Part shown: positions 7,104-14,150 of the stretch, one piece after another | How the letters are laid out: the number at the start of each line of letters is the position of its first letter | How positions within the stretch are numbered: the first letter of the stretch is position 1 | Origin: Caldifarciminota bacterium | GTDB lineage: Bacteria; Hydrothermota; Hydrothermia; S141-80 | DNA: 14,750 nt | Direction: 5' to 3' | Assembly: GCA_015490255.1 (NCBI GenBank) | Contig: WFYF01000310.1 | Span: forward strand, 1 to 14,750 | The notes under the pieces: generated by a model | Told to the model about the DNA's origin: nothing | The model's input: the letters and a program-made list of their open reading frames with translations, nothing else | Database searches by the model: none | Made by a program: the position numbers and the translations under genes

Positions 7104-8975
7104 GTGAGGGTGGTTGCCCTTTTTCTCCGGGGGAAAGTGCTGTGGGGGTTTCAGGAGGAAGGAGATCGGATCTGGACCCCGGAAAAGGTGTTCAAAAACC
7201 GCCGGCAGGATGTGGTGGTATCCTTTGATGTTCCCGGTTCCCTTCCCCGGAGCGACAGGGAGCGCCGGGAGAAGCTCCAGGAGGTCCTGAACGCGCTGCC
7301 CGAACCGGATCCGGAAGACCTCCTGGAACTGGCTGCAGGCGAACGGATGCCTCTGGAGGAAGTGCTATCCCTTGCGGGGTCCCCTCAGGAGAAGGCCGGG
7401 TTGCTCCTTCTGCTTTCCCGCCACCGGGCCTTTGATCTCCTTCGTTCCGGAGAGGTGGTGATCCATACGCCGGAAGAGCTGGAGGAAGCCCGGGAGCGGG
7501 AACGCCGGGAAGCCATGGTTTCGGCTGTTCGGGAAGCGGTGTATGCCTGGTTGCGGGAGCCCCGGGAAGATTTTGAGGCCCTGCGGGAACGCTTTGCCAC
7601 TCCGGAAGAGCGGACGGTGCTGGAGGGCGTGCTGGAAGAACTCCGCGCTGCGGCGCTCCGGGGGGAGGAACGGAAGAACCTTCCCCCGCCGGATGTGCTG
7701 CTGGAGCGACTGGAACAGGCGGGTCTTCTGGAGCGGGGCATCAACGAAATTCCCTATCGCCTGGGGGTGATCCGTGCCTTCCGGGAAGAACCGGACATTC
7801 CCCTCCCGGAGCGTCCTCCCTATGCCGAACTTCTTGAAGAGGTCCGGGAGGACGGGGTGGCGGTGGACGCGCCCACAACCGTGGAAGTGGACGACGCCTT
7901 TGCCTTTGAAACGACACCGGGAGGCTGGCGGTTTTCCCTTTATATCGCGGCCCCTGCGGCCTGGCTGGGGCCGGACCATCCCCTCATAGCGGTCGCGGAA
8001 AGCCGGATGCAGAGCCTGTATTTCCCGGAGGGGACCTGGTTCATGATGCCCCGACCCTGGGTGGAGGACCGGTTCACCCTGACGGAGGACGAACTCCGGC
8101 CCGCCCTGATTCTGGATCTGTGGGGGGAGGGCACGGCGGTCCGGGAATACGCCTTTCGCTGGGGATGGGTCCGGCTCCGGGCGCGGTGGGTTCCGGATGA
8201 ACTGCGCCGGTATCTCCTTGAAGATCCGGAGGGGAAGGTGCTTTTTGCCCTGACCCGGGCGTGGGAACAGGAACGGAACGCTGCGGGCGCCTTTTCGCTG
8301 CTTCTGCCGGATGTGAAGGTCCGGGTGGAGGGGGACCGGATTGAGGTGGAGCGGGAAGTGCCCCACGACGGGCATCAGGCCGTGATGGAGTGGATGATCC
8401 GGATCAATCATCTTGCGGCGGTGGAAGCCCTGCGACGGGGGCTCCCCATCCCTTTCCGGGCCTCCGAACCCCCTGCCCAGCGGCCGACCCCGAAGGATCT
8501 TGAAGATCCCCTGCTCCCGACGTATGTGGGACGCTTTTTCGCCCCGGCCATCTGGACGTCCGCCCCCCGTCCCCATCACGGGCTGGGGGTGGAGGTCTAT
8601 ACGCAGATCTCCTCTCCCATCCGCCGGTTTCTGGACCTCGTGGTGCAGCTTCAGCTCCTGCACCATGAAGCCACGGGAGAGCCGGCCTTTGAAGAGGCTC
8701 AGATGATCTCCTGGGCCCAGGCGTATGAGACCTTCTCCTCCAGGGCCCGCCAGGGCATGCGGCGCCGACAGATTTTCTGGATCCTGACCCTGCTGGAGCG
8801 GGATCGCCCGGAGCTTGTGGGACTGTGGATGTCCAAGGAGCGGGTGTATTTCCCGGAGTTTCACTATCAGGGCATTCTGCAGCCTGCGGTGGAGGGAAGG
8901 CGGGGAGAACCCATCCGGGTGCGGGTCAAGCGGGCCTATCCCCGGAGGGGCCTTCTGTATGTGCGCCCGCTGTGA
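7104..8975 (+). CDS. RNB-domain exoribonuclease (RNase II/R family)
   Basis: This 623-residue protein has an N-terminal beta-rich segment of about 50 residues, a charged helical region (about 55-230) and an RNB catalytic domain from about 250. The metal-binding motif reads VDAPTTVEVDDAF, giving D255, E261, D263 and D264 where RNase II has four aspartates; the second is replaced by Glu. The second signature SSPIRRFLD (503-511) is intact and carries the phosphate-binding arginines. No clear cold-shock domains are visible, and the last 60 residues may be a short S1-like domain. The protein would degrade RNA 3' to 5'. It starts at a GTG with a GGGAG site upstream, 42 bp after ttuA. Its last 50 bp overlap the 3' end of the opposing HMG-CoA lyase gene. 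It resembles the shorter RNase II-type enzymes more than E. coli RNase R. Confidence 0.88.
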   Translation: MRVVALFLRGKVLWGFQEEGDRIWTPEKVFKNRRQDVVVSFDVPGSLPRSDRERREKLQEVLNALPEPDPEDLLELAAGERMPLEEVLSLAGSPQEKAGLLLLLSRHRAFDLLRSGEVVIHTPEELEEARERERREAMVSAVREAVYAWLREPREDFEALRERFATPEERTVLEGVLEELRAAALRGEERKNLPPPDVLLERLEQAGLLERGINEIPYRLGVIRAFREEPDIPLPERPPYAELLEEVREDGVAVDAPTTVEVDDAFAFETTPGGWRFSLYIAAPAAWLGPDHPLIAVAESRMQSLYFPEGTWFMMPRPWVEDRFTLTEDELRPALILDLWGEGTAVREYAFRWGWVRLRARWVPDELRRYLLEDPEGKVLFALTRAWEQERNAAGAFSLLLPDVKVRVEGDRIEVEREVPHDGHQAVMEWMIRINHLAAVEALRRGLPIPFRASEPPAQRPTPKDLEDPLLPTYVGRFFAPAIWTSAPRPHHGLGVEVYTQISSPIRRFLDLVVQLQLLHHEATGEPAFEEAQMISWAQAYETFSSRARQGMRRRQIFWILTLLERDRPELVGLWMSKERVYFPEFHYQGILQPAVEGRRGEPIRVRVKRAYPRRGLLYVRPL

Positions 8976-9891
8976 GGTCCCGGGCGATGACCTCATCCAG
9001 GTCCGACCGGGTCTGAAGCACACCCCACAGCCGGGAAGGGATGGGCCGGTCCAGGTGGGGCCGGATGATGTCCACCGCCTCTTTCAGGGCGTTCAGGGAT
9101 ACGGACAGAGGGGCGCCGCTCATCCGGAGGGCATACACGATGTCTTCGGTGGCCACGTTGCCCGAGGCTCCCGGCGCGAAGGGGCATCCCCCCAGTCCGC
9201 CCGCGGAGCTGTCAAACCGGGTGATGCCGAATTCCTCATAGGCGGCGAGCACGTTGGCCACGCCCGTGCCGTAGGTGTCGTGGACGTGGAGGGCCACCCG
9301 TTCCGGAGGAAGGATCCGGAGGACGTCCTGGAGAAGGGCCCGGATGTCCCGGGGGACGGCTCTGCCGATGGTGTCGGCAAGGTCCACCTCGTCCACCCCC
9401 ACATCCAGGAGTTGCTCCACCACGGGCAGGACCTGACGGGGCAGGATTTTCCCCTCAAAGGGGCAATAGAAAGCCGTGGAGATATACCCCCGCACAGGAA
9501 GACCCGCCTCCCGTGCCCGGGCCACCACGTCCCGGAAGCGGGCGATGGACTCGGCGATGGATGCGTTGGTGTTTTTCCGGTTGAAGGTCTCGGAGGCGGC
9601 CGTAAACACCGCGATTTTGTCCACACCGGCCCGCAGAGCGCGTTCCAGGCCCTTCATGTTGGGCACCAGCGCGGAATAGACCACACCGGGGACCCGCTCA
9701 ATGCGGGTGAAGACCTCCTCGGCATCCGCCAGCTGGGGGACCCATCGGGGGGAGACGAAGGAGGAGACCTCCACCTCCTGAACTCCCGTGCGGGAGAGGG
9801 CATTCACAAAAGAGACCTTGACATCGGTGGGCACCGGTCGGGGCTCGTTCTGAAGCCCATCCCGGGGGGCCACTTCCGTGATCCACAGCAT
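8926..9891 (-). CDS. mvaB: Hydroxymethylglutaryl-CoA lyase
   Basis: This 321-residue TIM-barrel enzyme cleaves HMG-CoA to acetoacetate and acetyl-CoA, the last step of leucine breakdown. It opens with EVAPRDGLQNEP (the metal-binding Asp and catalytic Arg of the family), has HVHDTYG (metal-binding histidines) and then GGLGGCPFAPGASGNVATED, the HMG-CoA lyase signature with the catalytic cysteine. Its length is normal for bacterial enzymes. The ATG is only three bases after the carbonic anhydrase stop, with no strong ribosome site of its own, so it is probably translationally coupled. The last 17 or so codons overlap the opposing RNB gene. Related claisen-type lyases (homocitrate or isopropylmalate synthase) are excluded by the signature. 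No other leucine-degradation gene is in the window. Confidence 0.93.
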   Translation of the reverse strand: MLWITEVAPRDGLQNEPRPVPTDVKVSFVNALSRTGVQEVEVSSFVSPRWVPQLADAEEVFTRIERVPGVVYSALVPNMKGLERALRAGVDKIAVFTAASETFNRKNTNASIAESIARFRDVVARAREAGLPVRGYISTAFYCPFEGKILPRQVLPVVEQLLDVGVDEVDLADTIGRAVPRDIRALLQDVLRILPPERVALHVHDTYGTGVANVLAAYEEFGITRFDSSAGGLGGCPFAPGASGNVATEDIVYALRMSGAPLSVSLNALKEAVDIIRPHLDRPIPSRLWGVLQTRSDLDEVIARDLTAGAHTEGPSGDRPA

Positions 9892-9894
9892 GGC

Positions 9895-10356
9895 TTAAGG
9901 GTATGGGGAAACATCCGGACCGTCATGTCCCTCCCGGGGAGCCTGGACAGATGGCCTGGACGGATGGAAAGAAACGACTTCTTCCACCTCCCACCGGTGG
10001 TTGACATACAGACCGATCACCGTCACATCTTCCCTCCATGCCCGAATTCTCCGGACACTTTCCACGATGTGCTGTTTTTGCTGGTGGGCGTCCACGGGAT
10101 TGCCCGCACAGTCGTGGTGGCCCACCACCGCCACCACGCGAGAACCGTGCTTCTCAATGGAAATGTCCACCCGGTGGAAGATGGACCGCACGATTTCTTC
10201 AGGTTCTCCCCTTGCGAGAATGCCGCTGGGTCCGGCTTCGGTGACCATATCCACGTGAAAGACCCCAAACCGCTGCTGGATCCATTTCCGGACCGGTTCC
10301 TGGACCCGTCCATCCATACAATTCACGGCGGTGGCAAAGGTTTCCTCGTGAGGCAT
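9895..10356 (-). CDS. Small beta-class carbonic anhydrase-like protein
   Basis: This 153-residue protein has the beta-carbonic anhydrase zinc set: C13 in NCMDGR (CxDxR, with the gating Asp/Arg pair) and H80/C83 in GHHDCAG (HxxC). It would interconvert CO2 and bicarbonate in the cytosol. It is shorter than typical beta enzymes (about 200 residues), as in the compact CA-like subgroup whose activity is not always shown. A very strong AGGAGGTGA site precedes the ATG, and a promoter is present upstream. It forms a two-gene operon with mvaB. The last 20 residues are Pro-rich and not family-conserved. Confidence 0.82.
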   Translation of the reverse strand: MPHEETFATAVNCMDGRVQEPVRKWIQQRFGVFHVDMVTEAGPSGILARGEPEEIVRSIFHRVDISIEKHGSRVVAVVGHHDCAGNPVDAHQQKQHIVESVRRIRAWREDVTVIGLYVNHRWEVEEVVSFHPSRPSVQAPREGHDGPDVSPYP

Positions 10357-10392
10357 GCATCACCTCCTGGTATGGTAGCTGGACTGGAGAGA

Positions 10393-10421
10393 AACATAGA
10401 GGAAGGTCGGGGGTCTGTCAA
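10393..10421 (-). promoter_or_regulatory. Sigma70-type promoter of the carbonic anhydrase-mvaB operon
   Basis: TTGACA (10421-10416), a 17-bp spacer and TATGTT (10398-10393) on the minus strand, about 37 bp before the carbonic anhydrase ATG. The match is close to consensus and correctly placed. Confidence 0.65.
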
Positions 10422-10449
10422 CGCGGCGGAGTTAACCAACCCGGTGATC

Positions 10450-10477
10450 TTGACGATCCGGGTGAGGATTCTATAAT
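10450..10477 (+). promoter_or_regulatory. Sigma70-type promoter of the 544-residue unknown gene
   Basis: TTGACG (10450-10455), a 16-bp spacer and a consensus TATAAT (10472-10477), about 36 bp before the ATG at 10514. It lies back to back with the carbonic anhydrase promoter, the -35 boxes being under 30 bp apart, so one regulator could affect both. Confidence 0.7.
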
Positions 10478-10513
10478 ATTACGCCGGGTGTTGCACGAAG
10501 CGGAGGAAGGGGG

Positions 10514-12148
10514 ATGAAGGGAAAGTGGGTGCTGGCGGGGCTGGTCCTGGTGGGAGGGGGGTATGCGGTCTATTCAGCGGGCCTATCCCGAACTTCGGAC
10601 GCTTTTTCCCACACCTTCCGCATGCCGGAATACGGGGCGCTGGAAGCTGCCTTTTCAGACGGGGGAGGGTGGTTTCTGAACCGGCTGCGAGGGTATATCG
10701 CCTGGGTCTATCCGGATACCCGGATCTATGTGCTGCCCCAGGGGTTCTTTGTGGCCAACGCCGAGGGCACCCTTTTCGGACGGATCACTTTCGTGTCCCT
10801 GCCCGGAGACAGCGTGAGGGCCCTGTGGAGAGACATCGCCCGGAAGCTGAAGCCCTATGTCCGCGGGAAGATCCTTTTCAACAGGGACACCACCGGTGAG
10901 GTGACAGCCTATCACTGGTGGATTCGCAAAGCCCGGTTTCCGACCGTGTTTTTCCCGAAGGTGCGCCGCAACGGCACCCATGAAATCCACGTTGTGATCA
11001 AACGGTTCCACCGGTGGCACAGGGTGGAGATTGTTGCCTATCCCTCCACCACACCGGCGGAGGAGAAGAAAAAGATCTGGAAAACCGTCCAGACCCTCCG
11101 GGTGTTGCCGGCCGAGGAACGGATCCCCTATACCGTTCAGGGGGTGCCGGCGGGACTGAACGCCTATCTCGTCCCCGTTCCGGAAGGTTTTTCGGCAGAT
11201 GGCCTATCGTTTCCGATGGGAACGTTGCAGGAGGTGTCCTGGAGCGTTCAGGACACACGGGATCCGAGCGTGTTTGTCCGGCGGGACGTGATTTCCATCA
11301 GCGCGGGAAGCACCATGGGCGTGCCGGTTTATGCCGCCACCGTGAACGGGAATCCGGTGCCCTATCAGGGGGGCATTGTCACCGAGCGCTCGCAATATCT
11401 GGAGCTGATCCGGACCCTGTGGGGCGGCGGATGGGAGTTGATGAAGGTGTGGGACGAACCCATGAAAAGTGTGAAACGGTATCTGAAGAACCAGGCGCGG
11501 CAGGCCATGTATCAGAATTACGGGATCTATCAGGGGCAGGATTTCGTGGATGCCTTCGTGGCCCTGTTCCGGAAGGGCGATCTGTATCGGTATGCCATCC
11601 TCTCCGGTTCATCCGTGATGTTTTACGGCTGGTCCACCGCGACAGGAGGGACCTATGCTTCTCTGGTCACCCTCCAGGTTCCGGCCGGGAAGCACAGGGA
11701 TATGTCCCATCTCCTGGCATCCGTGTTTGTGGACGTTGTGGCCAACCCCCGGTGGATCGCCGAGGTGCGCCGTGAGAACGTCCAGGCCCAGCAGTTTCTG
11801 AACCAGTGGGTCAAACAGAGGATTGCCGCCATCCGGCGGGAAGGGGAGATGTTTCAGCGCTATCTGCAGGCCCGGGAGGAGGAATCCGGAACCTTCCAGA
11901 GCGTCCTTCAGGAACACGCGGAGTTCACGTCGGATATGAACGAAGCGTGGGGGAACATCCTGGGGGAGAAGATCTATGCCCGGGACCCGAGCACGGGGGA
12001 AATCTTCTATCTTGATGATGTGGGCGGGAACTATCTCCGGAACCCCGAGACAGGGGACATCCTCATGGGGGTCGGGGACGTGGACGCCTCCCGGCTTCAG
12101 TCCCTGGGCTGGCAGGAAATGAACCGCTCGTATGAGCCTTTTGATTGA
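10514..12148 (+). CDS. Exported or membrane-anchored protein of unknown function (544 aa)
   Basis: I do not recognise this protein. It starts with a positively charged N-terminus and one hydrophobic segment (about residues 4-23), a signal peptide or anchor, with the rest presumably outside the cytoplasmic membrane. It is rich in aromatic residues and beta-type segments to about residue 410. A charged helical stretch, likely coiled coil, follows at about 415-490. The C-terminal tail reads YARDPSTGEIFYLDDVGG then NYLRNPETGDIL, two related DP/NP-x-TGE/D-I units, and is reminiscent of short tails on other secreted proteins. There are almost no cysteines. It has its own promoter, a strong GGAGGAAGGGGG site and no operon partner downstream other than a thioesterase remnant. 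Confidence 0.75.
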   Translation: MKGKWVLAGLVLVGGGYAVYSAGLSRTSDAFSHTFRMPEYGALEAAFSDGGGWFLNRLRGYIAWVYPDTRIYVLPQGFFVANAEGTLFGRITFVSLPGDSVRALWRDIARKLKPYVRGKILFNRDTTGEVTAYHWWIRKARFPTVFFPKVRRNGTHEIHVVIKRFHRWHRVEIVAYPSTTPAEEKKKIWKTVQTLRVLPAEERIPYTVQGVPAGLNAYLVPVPEGFSADGLSFPMGTLQEVSWSVQDTRDPSVFVRRDVISISAGSTMGVPVYAATVNGNPVPYQGGIVTERSQYLELIRTLWGGGWELMKVWDEPMKSVKRYLKNQARQAMYQNYGIYQGQDFVDAFVALFRKGDLYRYAILSGSSVMFYGWSTATGGTYASLVTLQVPAGKHRDMSHLLASVFVDVVANPRWIAEVRRENVQAQQFLNQWVKQRIAAIRREGEMFQRYLQAREEESGTFQSVLQEHAEFTSDMNEAWGNILGEKIYARDPSTGEIFYLDDVGGNYLRNPETGDILMGVGDVDASRLQSLGWQEMNRSYEPFD

Positions 12149-12161
12149 GCGTTCCTGATGA

Positions 12162-12593
12162 GGGAAGGACCTGTCTTTTGTTTCCGCCGGATGGAACCGG
12201 GAATTCCTTCGCATGATGGTGGGCCAACCCGTTCGTCTCCGCACAGCTTATGCCCGGCGGCTGGACAGGGGGATCCCGGAAGAAGCAGAGATTCCTGTGG
12301 AAAAACTGCCAGCACCCCTGCTCCTCATTTCCGGAACCGACGATCAGATGTGGCCGTCCACCCGGATGGCAGAACGGATCGTGGCGCGGATGCAGGCCCA
12401 TGGCCTGGGAGACCGGGTTCATCATGTCGTGCTTGAAGGGGCCGGACATGCGCTCTTTTTCGGCTATCGCCTCCCGGTCCGTCTGTCTCCGCCCTATCTT
12501 GCTGGTGGTGTCTCCCGGGAGGCCAACGTGGATGGGGGGCTGAAAGCCTGGCGTGCCATGCTGGACTTTGTGCGGGATCAGCCCGTCTGCTGA
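12162..12593 (+). pseudogene. C-terminal remnant of a BAAT-type acyl-CoA thioester hydrolase
   Basis: An open stretch following a stop at 12159-12161 encodes the end of an alpha/beta hydrolase. PVRLRTAYARRL is followed by the catalytic-Asp strand PLLLISGTDDQMWPS and the catalytic-His motif VLEGAGHALFF. This is the order seen in the BAAT C-terminal domain (acyl-CoA thioester hydrolase/bile-acid-CoA N-acyltransferase family). The nucleophile elbow and the whole N-terminal domain are absent, and the upstream 14 bp run directly into the end of the preceding gene. A start at 12213 (ATG ATG) would give 126 residues but has no convincing ribosome site. A truncated, nonfunctional fragment is the simplest reading; a small expressed orphan domain is possible because no internal stop has appeared. 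Confidence 0.7.
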
Positions 12594-12616
12594 ACGCACT
12601 CTCTCCGTCCTCCAAC

Positions 12617-12645
12617 TTGATGCTCCGCCTCTTTCCCCCTACACT
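12617..12645 (+). promoter_or_regulatory. Promoter of tRNA-Arg and the downstream small genes
   Basis: TTGATG (12617-12622), a 17-bp spacer and TACACT (12640-12645); transcription would begin about 7 bases before the mature tRNA 5' end at 12660, as is usual for tRNA promoters. Confidence 0.55.
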
Positions 12646-12659
12646 TCAAGCGTTCCTGT

Positions 12660-12736
12660 GCCCCCGTAGCTCAACGGGACAGAGCAGCGGATTTCTAATC
12701 CGCAGGTTGGGGGTTCGAGTCCCTCCGGGGGCGCCA
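12660..12736 (+). tRNA. tRNA-Arg (anticodon UCU)
   Basis: Full cloverleaf: acceptor stem GCCCCCG/CGGGGGC (12660-12666 with 12726-12732), D stem GCTC/GAGC, anticodon stem GCGGA/TCCGC around loop TTTCTAA with anticodon TCT at 12694-12696, T stem with loop TTCGAGT, discriminator G and an encoded CCA (12734-12736). It reads AGA and, by wobble, AGG codons. Confidence 0.96.
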
Positions 12737-12753
12737 GAACAGAGGTTTGTGCC

Positions 12754-13026
12754 ATGAAGATTGAGGGGTGGATTCCGGGGATCGCTGCGGGGCTTGCCAT
12801 ACCGGAGGTGGCCCTGGCCTGTCCCTTCTGCAACGTGGACGGGCCGGTCATCCGGTGGTTTCTTGCGTTTGTCGTGGGTCCGTATATTCTCGGTGCCGTG
12901 ATGATGCTGCTGTGGTCGGTGTCCTCCGGCCACTATGATGATGCCGAAAATCCCAAATTCCGGATGCTTGAACTGGATGAGGCCACCGGTGTCCGTTCGG
13001 ACACCCTCACCCGGAGAGACCGCTGA
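12754..13026 (+). CDS. Small membrane protein with CPFC motif and CcoS-like tail
   Basis: This 90-residue protein has a signal-like N-terminus ending ALA, then CPFCN (two cysteines, about residues 23-26), then one membrane segment (about 34-57). The cytoplasmic tail SGHYDDAENPKFRMLEL matches the pattern of the CcoS-like protein encoded next. CcoS proteins help assemble cbb3-type cytochrome oxidases, with copper and heme maturation implicated. The cysteine pair on the outer side would suit metal or redox handling (inference). It lies 17 bp after tRNA-Arg, and its stop shares one base with the next start (TGATG). The ribosome site is weak. The exact family is uncertain. Confidence 0.7.
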   Translation: MKIEGWIPGIAAGLAIPEVALACPFCNVDGPVIRWFLAFVVGPYILGAVMMLLWSVSSGHYDDAENPKFRMLELDEATGVRSDTLTRRDR

Positions 13027-13202
13027 TGGACGTTGCCGGAGATCTCGCCCAGTACTGGGTGGCGTTTCTCTTTGGCGTTGCAGCGCTGGGGGGTGTGGGG
13101 GGGCTCTTTCTCTGGGCTCTGCTGTCGGGCCAGTTTGAGGATGTGGAGGAACCCTCCCGGAGAATGCTGGACCTTGAAGACGAAACGGGGGTGAAACGAT
13201 GA
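13026..13202 (+). CDS. ccoS: CcoS-like cbb3 cytochrome oxidase maturation protein
   Basis: This 58-residue protein consists of a short N-terminus, one glycine-rich membrane helix (about residues 12-33) and the hallmark [16 protein letters not shown] followed by [11 protein letters not shown]. CcoS proteins have the pattern W-A-x-x-SGQFDDLE-x-P-x-x-R-I-L. They are tiny inner-membrane factors needed for active cbb3 oxidase. The tail repeats that of the upstream gene. The start overlaps the previous stop by one base and its own stop overlaps the next ATG by four (13199-13202). No ccoNOP or oxidase gene is in the window. Confidence 0.72.
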   Translation: MDVAGDLAQYWVAFLFGVAALGGVGGLFLWALLSGQFEDVEEPSRRMLDLEDETGVKR

Positions 13203-13330
13203 GCGAAAAGACCAAAGACGGCGGCATGCCCGCCTGGCTCGTGCTCCTGTGGGTCGGGTTCCTGGTGTGGATTGTGGGTTATGTGGTGATCAACATGCTG
13301 GGCACCAGTCCCTGGACCCCTGCGGGATGA
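13199..13330 (+). CDS. Tiny single-helix membrane protein, possible oxidase subunit
   Basis: This 43-residue product has a charged N-terminus (MSEKTKDGG), one tryptophan-rich membrane helix ([20 protein letters not shown], about residues 11-30) and a short Pro-rich end. Size and position beside CcoS-like genes suggest a small cbb3-type oxidase subunit or an equivalent of the CcoQ or CcoP N-terminal helix, but I cannot assign it firmly. ATGA overlaps on both sides (13199-13202 and 13327-13330) show it is a real translated gene in a coupled operon. Confidence 0.65.
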   Translation: MSEKTKDGGMPAWLVLLWVGFLVWIVGYVVINMLGTSPWTPAG

Positions 13331-13764
13331 TGGAGAGCGAACGGTACGGCGAAAAGGCCATCCGCGAGGCCCGACTGGAGGCCTGGCCCAATCCCGATCC
13401 CGAGCGGGACTATCTCATTGAGATCACCTTCCCCGAATTCACCTGCCTGTGTCCCCGCTCGGGTTATCCGGATTTCGCTACCATCCGCATCCGGTATATC
13501 CCGGATCAGCACATCGTGGAACTCCGCTCCCTGAAACTCTGGCTGAATCAATACCGCAGCCGCTATATCTCCCATGAAGCGGCCACCAACGAGATTTATG
13601 AAGCGCTGAATGCCCTCCTGAAACCTCGCTTTCTGGAGGTGGTCGGAGACTGGAACCCCCGCGGCAACGTCAAGACCGTGATCCGGATCCGCTCGGACGG
13701 GCGCTATGCAGAGCCCGGTGCAGGCGGGCAAACATCCGGGTCACATGGGTCCCCGGCCAGGTGA
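13327..13764 (+). CDS. queF: NADPH-dependent 7-cyano-7-deazaguanine reductase (QueF, short type)
   Basis: This 145-residue cytosolic enzyme reduces preQ0 to preQ1 in queuosine synthesis. Catalytic Cys C42 (TCLCPRSG) and D49 (YPDFATI) have the exact seven-residue spacing of B. subtilis QueF. The NADPH motif reads ELRSLKLW (66-73), with Arg where the family usually has the first Lys. [11 protein letters not shown] follows, ending the core at about residue 120. I start it at 13327, where ATGATG overlaps the preceding stop; an upstream in-frame ATG at 13249 lies inside the preceding gene. The last 25 residues are not family-like and are encoded in the 95-bp overlap with the opposing Mut7-C gene. 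No other queuosine genes are nearby. Confidence 0.92.
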   Translation: MMESERYGEKAIREARLEAWPNPDPERDYLIEITFPEFTCLCPRSGYPDFATIRIRYIPDQHIVELRSLKLWLNQYRSRYISHEAATNEIYEALNALLKPRFLEVVGDWNPRGNVKTVIRIRSDGRYAEPGAGGQTSGSHGSPAR

Positions 13765-14149
13765 TCCGGCCGCACCGGGGGCACCGGTGAAAGGTCCGGG
13801 CGGTGAGATAGACGTATAGCGGGACTTCCCCCCGAACTTCCTGTGGTGTCGCAGGCTGGAGTTCTGCGTTGCACATCACACACCGCTGCCCCGGCTGGAT
13901 TTCCTGTGGAAATCGTGCAAGAACGCGGACCAGCTGATCGTCAAGGTCCTCCGAAGGCAGGACGAAGACGCCGGGGCGATTCAGGAACCGGCGCCGGTTC
14001 CGGGTGAGCAAAGTCCGTCCCTCCCGCACGGCCGCACGGTAAGCCTGTCCGGGATCCGGCACCACCTCCACATCGTATCCGGCGAACCGGAGCATCCGGG
14101 CCAGACGGATCACCGTGCCGTCGGCCACGAACCGGTGAGGGGTGGGCAT
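13670..14149 (-). CDS. Mut7-C (DUF82) RNase-domain protein with zinc ribbon
   Basis: This 159-residue protein has the Mut7-C layout: [20 protein letters not shown] (D10 is a PIN-like acidic residue), LLTRNRR (48-53, where many relatives have Asp in place of N51), then a C-terminal zinc ribbon C90/C93 (RCVMCN) and C123/C126 (CPRCG) ending WPGTH. The family is a predicted PIN-like RNase, found mostly in archaea and thermophilic bacteria; its substrate is not firmly known. The ATG at 14149 is one base after the yicC stop, so the two form an operon. Its final 95 bp overlap queF, and the tail there is nonconserved. Confidence 0.88.
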   Translation of the reverse strand: MPTPHRFVADGTVIRLARMLRFAGYDVEVVPDPGQAYRAAVREGRTLLTRNRRRFLNRPGVFVLPSEDLDDQLVRVLARFPQEIQPGQRCVMCNAELQPATPQEVRGEVPLYVYLTARTFHRCPRCGRITWPGTHVTRMFARLHRALHSARPSGSGSRS

Positions 14150-14150
14150 C

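Noticed and set aside
7365..10476. Two antisense open frames of about 550 codons over the RNB gene and over mvaB/carbonic anhydrase
   Set aside because: Composition is Arg/Pro/His/Gly-rich without motifs, and both lie opposite well-identified genes; shadow frames.
12639..12851. Minus-strand open frame with PEGLEPPTCGLEIR
   Set aside because: A common artefact: the reverse complement of a tRNA read as protein. The tRNA cloverleaf is complete.
13249..13326. Upstream in-frame ATG for queF
   Set aside because: It would place 26 nonconserved codons inside the tiny membrane-protein gene; the ATGATG at 13327 overlapping the stop is the normal coupled start.
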